A stretch of 63,386 nt of DNA, from assembly GCA_020052615.1 (NCBI GenBank), contig JAGVOT010000107.1:1-63386 (forward strand), in the 5' to 3' direction. The translations under genes and the position numbers were made by a program. Within the stretch, counting starts at the first letter, position 1; each line of letters opens with the position of its first letter. The notes under the pieces were generated by a model. The model was not told the origin of the DNA, made no database searches, and saw only the letters and a list, made by a program, of their open reading frames with translations. This stretch comes from Nitrospirota bacterium. Its GTDB lineage: Bacteria; Nitrospirota; UBA9217. Below are positions 26,601 through 35,076 of the stretch, in pieces.

Positions 26601-27520
26601 GGAACACCTTCATCGATGCCGTGATCGCCCGGGGCGGCAACGATCTCATGATCGTGAGCGGGGACGCGGGATTGGGGGTCTTCGACGAATTCCGGCGGGA
26701 AGTCCCGGATTCATTCCTGAATCTCGGCGTGGCCGAACAGAACATGGCCAGTTTTGCCGCCGGCCTTGCCCTGACGGGCCATAAAGTTTACGTCTATAAC
26801 ATCATTCCTTTTCTCCTCTATCGCTGCTACGAGCAGGTCCGGAATGATATCTGTTACCAGAAGTTGCCCGTGGTCATGGTCGGTGTGGGAAGCGGCGTTA
26901 CCTATGCCCCTGCCGGCATGTCGCACTATGCCGTCGAGGACCTCGGGCTCGCGGCGACACTGCCGAACCTGACGGTCCTCTCTCCCTGCGACGCCCGGGA
27001 AGCTCAAACGGCTGCCGACTTCACGCTCACTGCGCCGGGTCCGGTCTACGTGCGGCTCGCGAAGCGGGGGGAACGTGCCATACACGGGACGCCGGTCCCG
27101 GACATCCTGCAGCCCCTCGTTGTCTCGGCTCCCGATGCCGCTGACTGTGCGATCCTGTTCCACGGTTCTATCGCCGATGACGTGATGGATGCCGGAAAAC
27201 TGCTGAAAGAGCGGGGAATCAGCGCCAGGGTCATATCGTTGCCCTGCCTGCAGCCTCTGCAGGAAGATGTCCTGTTGGATATGCTCCAGGGAGTTCGGAT
27301 GGTCGTGACGGTCGAAGAGCATTACGCGGAGACGGGCCTGGGCGGATCGGTCGCCCGGCTTGCAGCGAATCGCCGCCCGGCATGGAAACTCAGGGAACGG
27401 GGAATTCCGAACCGCTTTCTGCATGAGATCCATGATGCGGGTGGGATGCGAAGATGTTTCGGACTGAATGCAGCCGCCTTGGCCCGGGACATCGAGGGGT
27501 GGCTGAACGATGGCCGATAG
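26597..27520 (+). CDS. Transketolase-like enzyme, C-terminal subunit
   Basis: 307 residues. The pyrimidine-binding domain shows IVSGDAGLGVFDEF, then FLNLGVAEQNMASFAAGLAL with the Glu expected to activate the TPP ring, and GVGSGVTYAPAGMSHYAVED. The C-terminal transketolase domain follows (DCAILFHGSIADDVMDAGKL; VVTVEEHYAETGLGG). Together with the upstream gene it makes a complete heteromeric enzyme. It overlaps the following reductase gene by 11 bases. Confidence 0.87.
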   Translation: MRNTFIDAVIARGGNDLMIVSGDAGLGVFDEFRREVPDSFLNLGVAEQNMASFAAGLALTGHKVYVYNIIPFLLYRCYEQVRNDICYQKLPVVMVGVGSGVTYAPAGMSHYAVEDLGLAATLPNLTVLSPCDAREAQTAADFTLTAPGPVYVRLAKRGERAIHGTPVPDILQPLVVSAPDAADCAILFHGSIADDVMDAGKLLKERGISARVISLPCLQPLQEDVLLDMLQGVRMVVTVEEHYAETGLGGSVARLAANRRPAWKLRERGIPNRFLHEIHDAGGMRRCFGLNAAALARDIEGWLNDGR

Positions 27521-28373
27521 AAGAAAGATACTGTTGCTCGGCGACAGCGGCAAAATGGGGCGGGCTCTTCGGCAAGCAGGTGCAGGAGCCGACGAGATCA
27601 TCTGTCACAACAGCCGCACCTTCGATGCCGCTGATTTCGGACAGGTCCGGGCAATCATCGAGCAAACCCGTCCTGACCTGCTGCTGAACACGGTTGCGTT
27701 CCTGGGCATCGATCCCTCAGAGAAGGAACCTGAAAAGGCAATGCGATTGAACGCGCTCTACCCGCGGCTTCTTGCGGAATGCTCACGCGAACAGGACTTC
27801 ACCCTGGTCCATTTCAGCACCGACGCCGTGTTCAGCGATGCAGGACAGGATGCATATGTTGAGAGCGACGGGGCGGGCCCGGTGAATATCTACGGCTTGA
27901 CCAAGTTCGGCGGAGACTGCTTTGTCCAGTCCCTGGCGCGGCGGTATTATATCTTCCGGGTGTCGCTCCTGTTCGGCCCCACTGACCGGCAGACCCAGTT
28001 CGTGGAGCGCATGCTGGGCAGGATCCGGGCTGGCGAGAAGAAGCTCCGGATCGCAGATGACATCGTATGCTCCCCGACGTTCACGCCGGATGCTGCAGCA
28101 GCTGCACTGCGGATCGTCAGGCAGCAGGAACCCTACGGCCTGTATCATTTGGTCAACGCAGGCGCCGCTTCCCTGTATGAGCTGATGCACCGCATCGTTC
28201 GTGAGTTGAACGTCGACATCGAGGTGGAACGGGGGTCCCACCGGGACTTCCCCGCCATAGGAAGGAAGAATACCAGAACGCCGCTCCGCTCCGAGAGGAT
28301 CGCGCCGCTACGGCCATGGGAAGACGCGGTCGCGGACTACTGCCGGGGCGTGGCATTGGAATGGAGCAGGTAG
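27510..28373 (+). CDS. RmlD-like NAD(P)-dependent sugar reductase (SDR superfamily)
   Basis: 287 residues, close to the usual RmlD length. The N-terminal nucleotide loop is ILLLGDSGKMGRAL; LLNTVAFLGIDPSEKEPEKA replaces the NAAAYTAVDxAE of true RmlD. The catalytic set is present: HFSTDAVF (Ser/Thr) and YGLTKFGG (YxxxK). GPTDRQTQFVERML and CSPTFTPDAAAAAL follow family order. It probably reduces a keto-sugar nucleotide, perhaps the product of the adjoining transketolase. It ends directly against the next radical SAM gene. Confidence 0.82.
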   Translation: MADRRKILLLGDSGKMGRALRQAGAGADEIICHNSRTFDAADFGQVRAIIEQTRPDLLLNTVAFLGIDPSEKEPEKAMRLNALYPRLLAECSREQDFTLVHFSTDAVFSDAGQDAYVESDGAGPVNIYGLTKFGGDCFVQSLARRYYIFRVSLLFGPTDRQTQFVERMLGRIRAGEKKLRIADDIVCSPTFTPDAAAAALRIVRQQEPYGLYHLVNAGAASLYELMHRIVRELNVDIEVERGSHRDFPAIGRKNTRTPLRSERIAPLRPWEDAVADYCRGVALEWSR

Positions 28374-29459
28374 ATGACCGATAAGTTCGTCATGGATGGG
28401 CATAAGCTGCATTGGCACCTGGACCGCGTCGTCGACTGGCAGCGTGGAAAACGGATCGCCCCGCTCCATATCGATGTGGGCCTGAGCAAGGGCTGCAACA
28501 TCCGCTGCATCTACTGTTTCGGCGCCATGCAGGGGAACAGTTACCGGGAGGGGGCCACAGCATATTTCCCCCGGGAGCCGCTCCTCCGCTATCTTCAGGA
28601 TGCCGGGGCGGTCGGGGTGCGATCTATGGCATTTGTCGGCGAGGCGGAGCCGTTGCTCAATCCGCATGTTTACGAAGCGGTCGTATGCGGCAAGAAGAGC
28701 GGAGTGGATATCGCACTGGGAACGAACGGCATCCTGTTCGACACCGGCAAAAAAGGGGAGGAGGCGTTGGAGCACCTTACCTGGATGCGTTTCAATATCA
28801 GCGCGGCCTCCGGCGATGCCTACCAGAGGATCCACGGGAGCGGCGCCTTCGATGGGGCCCTGCGAAAGATCAAGCACTGCGTGGATGTGAAGCGCCGCAA
28901 CCGGCTGAACGTCACGATCGGATTGCAGATGGTGCTCATGCCGGAGAACGTCGATCAGGTGATACCGCTGGCGCAGCTCGGGAGAGAAACCGGCGTGGAT
29001 TATCTCGTCATCAAGCAATGCAGCGACTCCGTCGAGAACACCCTCGGAGTCTTCAAGCGGCTCGACCAGTACGACATGTTCTCCGATGTACTCGCCCAGG
29101 CAGAGGCCCTGACCAGCGACGACTATTCCGTGATCGTCAAATGGCGCAAGGTGACCAACCGGGGAAAACGCAGCTACGAGCGTTGTCTCGGCATCCCCTT
29201 CCTTCTGTATTCGAGCGGCGACGGTCGGCTGTATCCCTGCGGGGCGTTTTTCGATCATCGCGAAGAGGAATTCCGCATGGGAGACCTGACTGAGCGATCG
29301 TTCAAGGAAATCCTGGAAAGCGAGCGTTACTGGGATGTGGTGGAGCGGGTCAGGAACATCGATGTCCGGTCTGTTTGTTATTCGAATTGCCGGACCGATG
29401 CGGTAAACGATTTTCTGTGGAGATTGGCCCACCCGCCCGACCACGTCAACTTCATCTGA
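28374..29459 (+). CDS. Radical SAM enzyme with SPASM-like C-terminus (paralogue of 23920)
   Basis: 361 residues; the ATG follows the upstream TAG with no gap. Cluster cysteines C41, C45, C48 (GCNIRCIYC) are at the same residues as in the 23920 product. AFVGEAEPLLNPHVYE and IALGTNGILFDTG match MYGGEGEPLLHRDI and VGVTTNGVLLTAK there. The C-terminal region has RCLGIPFLLYSSGDGRLYPC, CYSNC and the tail AHPPDHVNFI. The two enzymes flank the GT2/transketolase/reductase cassette and may act on successive intermediates. The substrate is unknown. Confidence 0.87.
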   Translation: MTDKFVMDGHKLHWHLDRVVDWQRGKRIAPLHIDVGLSKGCNIRCIYCFGAMQGNSYREGATAYFPREPLLRYLQDAGAVGVRSMAFVGEAEPLLNPHVYEAVVCGKKSGVDIALGTNGILFDTGKKGEEALEHLTWMRFNISAASGDAYQRIHGSGAFDGALRKIKHCVDVKRRNRLNVTIGLQMVLMPENVDQVIPLAQLGRETGVDYLVIKQCSDSVENTLGVFKRLDQYDMFSDVLAQAEALTSDDYSVIVKWRKVTNRGKRSYERCLGIPFLLYSSGDGRLYPCGAFFDHREEEFRMGDLTERSFKEILESERYWDVVERVRNIDVRSVCYSNCRTDAVNDFLWRLAHPPDHVNFI

Positions 29460-29585
29460 CATCCCGTTCAGGTATGCCCACGCGTATTGGATCCCGGGAT
29501 CATCTGGTATAGTCGCGGTATTTTGTGCAGCCGGCACGCGTTCATAATTGTACGGCTTTGAACTGAAGGACCCACGTTATTCCTG

Positions 29586-31001
29586 ATGAAGATATGTTTT
29601 GTACAAAAACAGGCATTCCCCTATTTCGGCATCATGTCGCTGGCCGGCCGTCTGGGAGCTGCGGGCATCGAAAGCGACGTCGTGATCACAAACCTGGAGC
29701 GGGACTTCATCAGCGCTCTCAAGGAGAGCGCGCCGGACATCATCGGGATTTCCTGTCTTAGCACGGAGCATGCGTGGCTGAAGGATACGGCAGAAAGGAT
29801 CAAAACAACCTTCCCGTCGACCGCGCTGATGGCGGGAGGCATCCATGCCATCCTGTACCCGGAGACGGTGCTTGCGATCCCGGCGATCGACTTTGTCTGC
29901 ACTGGTGAAGGGGAGGGGACGATCCTGGCGCTCTGCTCGGCGATCGCCGAAGGATCCTCCGTCGACCAGATCAAAGGGATCGGCTATCGTCGCCAGGGAC
30001 AGCCCGTGCTGAATGGCCGCGAAACGGACGTAGTCGATGTCAATGACAGCTTCGAAGACCGGCTGGTCTACTACCGGCGTTACGCCCTGCTGCGTGAGGA
30101 TGAACTGAAACAGTTCATATCCTCGCGCGGCTGTCCGTACCAGTGCACATTCTGCTTTAACCAGCAGCTGCACCGGCTTTTCCCGGCCCAGAAAAACCGC
30201 GTTCGCAGGAAATCCCCGAAGCACCTGGTGGAGGAGATCGAACGTGCGCGGGCCACGGCGCCGATCCTGGCGGTCTTCTTCGCAGACGACCTTTTCACTT
30301 CCAGCAAGAAATGGCTGCAGGAGTTCGTCCCCCTCTACCGGCAGCGGATCGGGGTGCCCTTCATGTGCATTACCCGGGCCGATCACCTGGATGACGAGAC
30401 GGGCGAGTTGCTCAAACGGGCCGGCTGTCATACGGTAAGCTTCGGGATCGAAAGCGGCAGTGAGGAGATCAGGACGCGCCTGCTCAGGAAGCAGATAACG
30501 GATGCGGCGATCATCCGCTGCAGCGATGTTCTTACACGCAAAGGGATCCGCATTCAGACGTCGAACATGTTCTGTCTGCCCGACGAGACGCTTGAGGACG
30601 CATTGAGCACGGTCAAGCTCAATATCCGGATCAAAGCGGATTTCGTCTTCACCCCGATCTTCATGCCCTTTCCCGGGACAGAACTGGCGGCCTATTGTAT
30701 CGAAAAGAACTATTTGCCGGACGACTTCGGCTTTGAGCACCTTCCCCAGTCGTTCCTCCGTCACAGCATCCTTGCCCTTCCCGACCGCAAACGGATCGAG
30801 AACGTACAGCGGATCGCCTATTTTCTCGTAAAATATCCGGCTCTGTTCAGAATGGCAGAACCGCTTGTCCGCCACGTGCGGGCCGCATGGTGCTATTATC
30901 CGTTTCTTTTTATCGGGACCCTGCTGCGGTATAAGTCCGAACGGGGGATATCGCTTGCAGGCGCCATCCGGTTCCTCTGGCGGTTCAGAAAGAGTTATTG
31001 A
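29586..31001 (+). CDS. B12-binding radical SAM enzyme
   Basis: 471 residues from ATG 29586; no strong RBS is visible in the 126-base gap upstream. The B12-type domain shows GIMSLAGRLGAAGIESDVVI, MAGGIHAILYPE and FVCTGEGEGTIL. The SAM cluster is C183, C187, C190 (SRGCPYQCTFC), then HTVSFGIESGSEEIRTRL and CLPDETLEDALSTV. The last ~90 residues are hydrophobic in part (YYPFLFIGTLL), suggesting membrane association. It is the third such enzyme in the locus, followed by two small membrane proteins. Confidence 0.88.
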   Translation: MKICFVQKQAFPYFGIMSLAGRLGAAGIESDVVITNLERDFISALKESAPDIIGISCLSTEHAWLKDTAERIKTTFPSTALMAGGIHAILYPETVLAIPAIDFVCTGEGEGTILALCSAIAEGSSVDQIKGIGYRRQGQPVLNGRETDVVDVNDSFEDRLVYYRRYALLREDELKQFISSRGCPYQCTFCFNQQLHRLFPAQKNRVRRKSPKHLVEEIERARATAPILAVFFADDLFTSSKKWLQEFVPLYRQRIGVPFMCITRADHLDDETGELLKRAGCHTVSFGIESGSEEIRTRLLRKQITDAAIIRCSDVLTRKGIRIQTSNMFCLPDETLEDALSTVKLNIRIKADFVFTPIFMPFPGTELAAYCIEKNYLPDDFGFEHLPQSFLRHSILALPDRKRIENVQRIAYFLVKYPALFRMAEPLVRHVRAAWCYYPFLFIGTLLRYKSERGISLAGAIRFLWRFRKSY

Positions 31002-31022
31002 TTCCCAGTGAGGTGGCGTCCT

Positions 31023-31544
31023 GTGGGAGAGTTGTTGCTGGCATCCGGCACCGTTATCCTGGCCTTCGCGGTTCATGTGCTGGTCTGGAAGATCAGGCTG
31101 CCCCGGAAACAGACCCGTGCGATCATCCTGATATTCTTCGGCGTTCTTGCCGCGGTCGTGATCACGTTGCCGCGCATCGCCGGCATGCTGCCCGTGCTCG
31201 GGTTGCGCGAACCGGTGCCGCTTCCGGTCTACCTGAATATCATCTGCTTCGTCGTGTCGATCGCGCTGGCTTACATGATCACGTACTCCGCGGTCGAGGT
31301 CGACAGCCCTTCTCTCATCATGGTCCTCGCCATATACCGGGCAGGGGACGCCGGACTGGCGGTACGGCATTTCAACGAAATCCTGAACGATGCGTTGCTT
31401 GTAGAGCCGCGGATCAGAGACCTCGAATTCGACAGGATGGCAACACGCAATGGCGAAGTATATCAACTGACAGCCAAGGGAAGGCTTATGGCGCGGATAT
31501 TCATCCTGCACCGCAGGCTCCTTGGAGCCGGAAAAGGAGGGTAG
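31023..31544 (+). CDS. Small membrane protein with winged-helix-like C-terminus
   Basis: About 173 residues. GTG 31023 has AGGTGG (31011-31016) six bases upstream and is preferred to GTG 31008, which has none. Three helices (residues ~5-25, 35-58, 70-95) are followed by a cytoplasmic-looking part, YRAGDAGLAVRHFNEILNDA...YQLTAKGRLMARIF, whose LTxKGRxxA segment resembles the wing end of winged-helix domains. No family is recognised. The next gene has the same layout, so the two may be a heteromeric pair. Confidence 0.72.
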   Translation: MGELLLASGTVILAFAVHVLVWKIRLPRKQTRAIILIFFGVLAAVVITLPRIAGMLPVLGLREPVPLPVYLNIICFVVSIALAYMITYSAVEVDSPSLIMVLAIYRAGDAGLAVRHFNEILNDALLVEPRIRDLEFDRMATRNGEVYQLTAKGRLMARIFILHRRLLGAGKGG

Positions 31545-31548
31545 GAGC

Positions 31549-32082
31549 ATGACAACCGGTTTTCTTCCTGTGGCCGCTCCACTGCTCTGTCTTATGGCGA
31601 ATGTTTCGGTACAGATGCTCGCCTTCCGTCTTCGTCCTGAGTTTGGACTCCTTCGATCGGAATATCTGGGTTTCGCTGCGGGACTGGCGGGGGTCATCGC
31701 ATTACATCTGGTGCACCTTTCGTCAGTGCCGCTTCCGGGATACGGCGATATCGCGGGAGGAGCGTTGCAGAGCCTGATATCCTATGCGGCACTTGGGTAT
31801 TGCTATTTTCATTTTGTCAATCTTGGCGAAACGGCACGCCGGATCAGATTACTGAGGGAACTGCAGGATGGCGGCGGACGTCTCAGTCACCGGCAGCTTC
31901 TGACGAGGTATAATGCCGCGGAGATCGTCGGGCGACGGCTGAAGCGATTGCTTGGTACCGGTCAGATCGTGCTGCGCGATGAGCGCTATTTCATCGGGAA
32001 TCCTGCCGTGCTATCGATCGCCAAAGCCATGGTGATGCTTAAAGTCCTGTTGCTGGGGAAAACAAGCGAGTATGATGCATAA
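31549..32082 (+). CDS. Small membrane protein with winged-helix-like C-terminus (partner)
   Basis: About 177 residues from ATG 31549, preceded by GGAG at 31544-31547 and AAGGAGGG at 31534-31541. Three or four helices cover residues 1-95; then LLRELQDGGGRLSHRQLLTR and VGRRLKRLLGTGQIVLRDER form a likely winged-helix domain. The topology mirrors the preceding protein although the sequences differ. It overlaps the next radical SAM gene by 11 bases. A regulatory or scaffold role at the membrane is a guess. Confidence 0.7.
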   Translation: MTTGFLPVAAPLLCLMANVSVQMLAFRLRPEFGLLRSEYLGFAAGLAGVIALHLVHLSSVPLPGYGDIAGGALQSLISYAALGYCYFHFVNLGETARRIRLLRELQDGGGRLSHRQLLTRYNAAEIVGRRLKRLLGTGQIVLRDERYFIGNPAVLSIAKAMVMLKVLLLGKTSEYDA

Positions 32083-32968
32083 CGAAAAAGAAGATCAACC
32101 GTTCGAATCGGCAGGTCCGAATCCGATCCGGATCCCCGACAACTACAACTACATCGCTGTGTTCCTCACCCTGGACTGTCCGCTCAGGTGCAGCTACTGC
32201 ATCAATCGGTTCGGCGGCGAGGCGGGGCGGCCGCAGAGAATGCTTTCCGGCAGGGAATGGGTTCTCGGGCTGAACAGGCTGGTAACACGTCCGGACCTTC
32301 CCATTACCCTGCAGGGAGGCGAACCGAGCCTGCATCCCGATTTTTATGACATTCTTGCCCATCTCCGTCCCGATATCAATATCGACCTGCTAACAAACCT
32401 GGAATTCGACGTTGAGGAGTTCATCACCCGGGTGGATCCTCGCCGTATCAAACGGGAGGCTCCCTATGCTTCGATCAGGGTGAGCTATCATCCCGAGATG
32501 ATGGACCTTGCTGCGCTCATCAAGAAGGTGCTTCGCCTGCAGGATGCCGGGTTCAGCGTCGGCATCTGGGGGGTACTGCACCCGGACCAGGAGCAGGATA
32601 TCCATGCGGCTCAAGAGCGTGCACGGAAAGCGGGGATTGATTTCAGAACGAAGGAATTCCTGGGTAAGTATAAAGGCAAACTGCACGGCAGCTATAAATA
32701 TCCCGGCGCTTGCGACGGTCACCGCAAACGCCCGGTGGAGTGCAGGACCACCGAACTGCTGATCGGTCCGTCGGGCGGCGTATACCGGTGTCACAGCGAT
32801 CTGTATAACGGACGGGGCGAGATCGGGCACATGACCGATCCGGACTTCGTGATCAATGAAATATTCCGGCCGTGCGAGGCTTTCGGCAGCTGCAATCCCT
32901 GCGATGTAAAGATAAAGACCAACAGATTCCAGGTAGACGGTCATACCTCGGTCGAGATACGGGGATGA
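32072..32968 (+). CDS. Radical SAM enzyme
   Basis: 298 residues (ATG 32072, or 32075 directly after). The cluster motif is C36, C40, C43 (DCPLRCSYC), then LPITLQGGEPSLHPDFYDIL, the GGEP motif that binds SAM, and IDLLTNLEF. The C-terminus has ECRTTELLIGPSGGVYRCHS and FGSCNPC, cysteine-containing segments resembling a reduced SPASM or twitch region. It is distinct from the HVNFI-ending pair. Its overlap with the small membrane gene suggests one operon from 29586 to here. Confidence 0.84.
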   Translation: MMHNEKEDQPFESAGPNPIRIPDNYNYIAVFLTLDCPLRCSYCINRFGGEAGRPQRMLSGREWVLGLNRLVTRPDLPITLQGGEPSLHPDFYDILAHLRPDINIDLLTNLEFDVEEFITRVDPRRIKREAPYASIRVSYHPEMMDLAALIKKVLRLQDAGFSVGIWGVLHPDQEQDIHAAQERARKAGIDFRTKEFLGKYKGKLHGSYKYPGACDGHRKRPVECRTTELLIGPSGGVYRCHSDLYNGRGEIGHMTDPDFVINEIFRPCEAFGSCNPCDVKIKTNRFQVDGHTSVEIRG

Positions 32969-33004
32969 GCTGCCCGGCAGCACACGGGTGATCGCTGCAG
33001 CGGC

Positions 33005-34801
33005 ATGGCCAGCCGCGGACGAAGAGGAGACCTCATCATTCTTGTTCGGCATCCTATAGGGACGCATGCGCATGCCGGCCCGCACGGTTCGACCGTGCCC
33101 GGCGAACGGTACCTCACGGCCCTTCTCTGCCTTCTTTCCCTTCTGCTCGCGCTCAGCATCTTCAAGAACATCTCCTACCCATTGTTCTGGGCAGATGAGA
33201 GCATGACGGTCATGCAGGGGAAAAGGGTGCTGGAATACGGCTATCCGAAGGTGCATGACGGGAAGAACGTCCTCTATGACCTCTATCATCCGGACCGGAC
33301 ACTGGGCATCGACGAAAAGACCGATGCCTTTATCGGCGGAGCCAACTGGGGAATGTATTATTTTGCCACGATCGGCATCACCCTTGCGGAATTCAGCAAT
33401 GACCTATACGCCCGGACGGGGATCATTCGTTCCACCTTTGCCGTGGCCGGCCTGGCCGGCCTGCTGATCCTGGCCCTTATCACCTCCCGCTTCTTTGACG
33501 GCCGATCGTCGAAGCTGATCTTCCTTATCGGTTTCTTCTTTTTCGAGATCCTCTCGGTGCCGTTGGCCCTTCACCTGCGGGAGGCGAGATATTATCCGCT
33601 GACCCTTTTCTTCGTGTCGATCGTGGCCGCTCTCTATGCACAGTTCCGGATCCTGGAGGGAATGAGGTACTGGCTGTACGCGTGCGCGCTGTTTGGGGCC
33701 CTGTGCGGCCTGTATCTCACCTTTTCCCCCGGCTATTTCATCTTCTTTGCTTCAATCCTTGTCTATGAAGCCTTTCTTTTCGGGGGGAAGCTGTATGAAG
33801 GGCGTCGGGGAGGGGAACGGTCATTTTCCGGGGAGGGATCCCTGAGCACGGCGATGAAGGCCGCGTTGCCGTTGCTGCTTTCCCTCGTTGTCGTGATGCC
33901 GCTGACGAGTTACTTCAGGACCGCCTCCATTGCCCGACAGTTCCTGGAGTATAATACCGCACTATCGGGAATGGACAGCCTCCAGATGTACCTGGGAAAT
34001 CTTTCGGTCTTCTGGAGGTTCTTTGCTGCGTCCGATTTTCTCTACCTGGCGCTTGTGCTGAAGTGCTGGTCGGTATTTTCCCTGCGATCCGCATCCCGGG
34101 AGGGGGTCTCCTCCGGCGAGCTGAAAAAGGCCAGGCTCTCCCTGTTCCTCTCCGTCCTTTTTGTCGTCTATTTCCTGGCGATAGCCAGGATCCCGAATTT
34201 TCTCTTTACCCGCTACTTCATCGCCATGCAGCCTGTTCTCACGATCATCATCATTCTCGACGCCTCCCTGCTCTACAGCCGGATCAAACCGCCGGCCTTC
34301 GGCCCGGGACGGGTCCGGACCCTGTTGGCCGCGACATTGGCGGGATTCGTTCTAATGAACATCGTGACGAACCGGGATGTCCTGGAAGGGCATATGCATG
34401 AGCTGGTCCATCAATACCGCGGCCCCCTGGATTTCATCATTCCGCACATCAAGGAAAACATCAAAGACCACAAGGACCTCGTGATCGCGACCAACTACGA
34501 AGAGGCCTCCTTCATGTATTACCTTGACGCCAAGGTGATCGTGGGATATGCCGGCAACAATCTTGAGGAGGACTCCCGTATGCTGCCCGATGCCATTGTC
34601 TATAGAAAAGAATGGGGAAATTTCAGGGGCGTCTTCGAGTCGTTTCTCTCTCAACGTCCCTACCGCAGGATCGCTTTTCCCGTGGCCGATTCTCCCGTCA
34701 ATAATATCCCTGAATTGAACTGGTTCCCCCCCTACACGCATCAGTTCCGAACGCAGAACGCCCCGGCGGGAACTGACAGGGCGACCCTGTTCCTGCTGTG
34801 A
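33005..34801 (+). CDS. GT-C (GT39-like) membrane glycosyltransferase candidate
   Basis: 598 residues. The N-terminal helix (around residues 35-52) is followed by SYPLFWADESMTVMQGKRVL, a clear GT-C acidic first-loop motif, and later GGANWGMYYFATIGITLAE. About ten helices are followed by a C-terminal soluble domain with KDLVIATNYEEASFMYYLDA and VGYAGNNLEEDSR. It probably transfers a sugar from a lipid carrier to an extracytoplasmic acceptor. The ~30 residues before the first helix are unusually polar, so the true start could lie downstream. It is the last gene of the glycan locus. Confidence 0.8.
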   Translation: MASRGRRGDLIILVRHPIGTHAHAGPHGSTVPGERYLTALLCLLSLLLALSIFKNISYPLFWADESMTVMQGKRVLEYGYPKVHDGKNVLYDLYHPDRTLGIDEKTDAFIGGANWGMYYFATIGITLAEFSNDLYARTGIIRSTFAVAGLAGLLILALITSRFFDGRSSKLIFLIGFFFFEILSVPLALHLREARYYPLTLFFVSIVAALYAQFRILEGMRYWLYACALFGALCGLYLTFSPGYFIFFASILVYEAFLFGGKLYEGRRGGERSFSGEGSLSTAMKAALPLLLSLVVVMPLTSYFRTASIARQFLEYNTALSGMDSLQMYLGNLSVFWRFFAASDFLYLALVLKCWSVFSLRSASREGVSSGELKKARLSLFLSVLFVVYFLAIARIPNFLFTRYFIAMQPVLTIIIILDASLLYSRIKPPAFGPGRVRTLLAATLAGFVLMNIVTNRDVLEGHMHELVHQYRGPLDFIIPHIKENIKDHKDLVIATNYEEASFMYYLDAKVIVGYAGNNLEEDSRMLPDAIVYRKEWGNFRGVFESFLSQRPYRRIAFPVADSPVNNIPELNWFPPYTHQFRTQNAPAGTDRATLFLL

Positions 34802-34978
34802 TCTGACGCAGTGAGAAAACGGGCGCATGCTGCATGACGCGGCGACGCGGAGGTATGCATTGCCGGCGCATACGTGCCCGTGAGCATACCCGCATATAAA
34901 AACGAGAAAGGCCCTCCGGCAGGCCGGTGCCCTGTCCGGACCGTTTTCAGATTGTGGTAAACGGGCTCACTGTGTTAG

Positions 34979-34984
34979 TATAAT
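34979..34984 (+). promoter_or_regulatory. Candidate -10 box before the beta-helix gene
   Basis: A perfect TATAAT at 34979-34984; the nearest -35-like TTGTGG (34952-34957) is 21 bases away, too far for an ordinary promoter. The 275-base gap 34802-35076 also contains GTATGC/GCATAC inverted repeats near 34853-34873 and a GC-rich palindromic stretch near 34910-34930, but no clear terminator for the upstream gene. Confidence 0.35.
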
Positions 34985-35076
34985 GACCATCGACTCTTGT
35001 TTGGATGACAAGAATGATAGTGAACTATTCATCGAGGAGCAAGTGCGATAAGCGTTTATCCTTGGCCGGTCCCTGT

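Noticed and set aside
29577-31697. 706-codon minus-strand open frame
   Set aside because: It lies fully antisense to a B12-radical SAM gene and its neighbours, has no recognisable domain and is rich in Arg/Asp/His as expected for the complement of GC-rich coding DNA.
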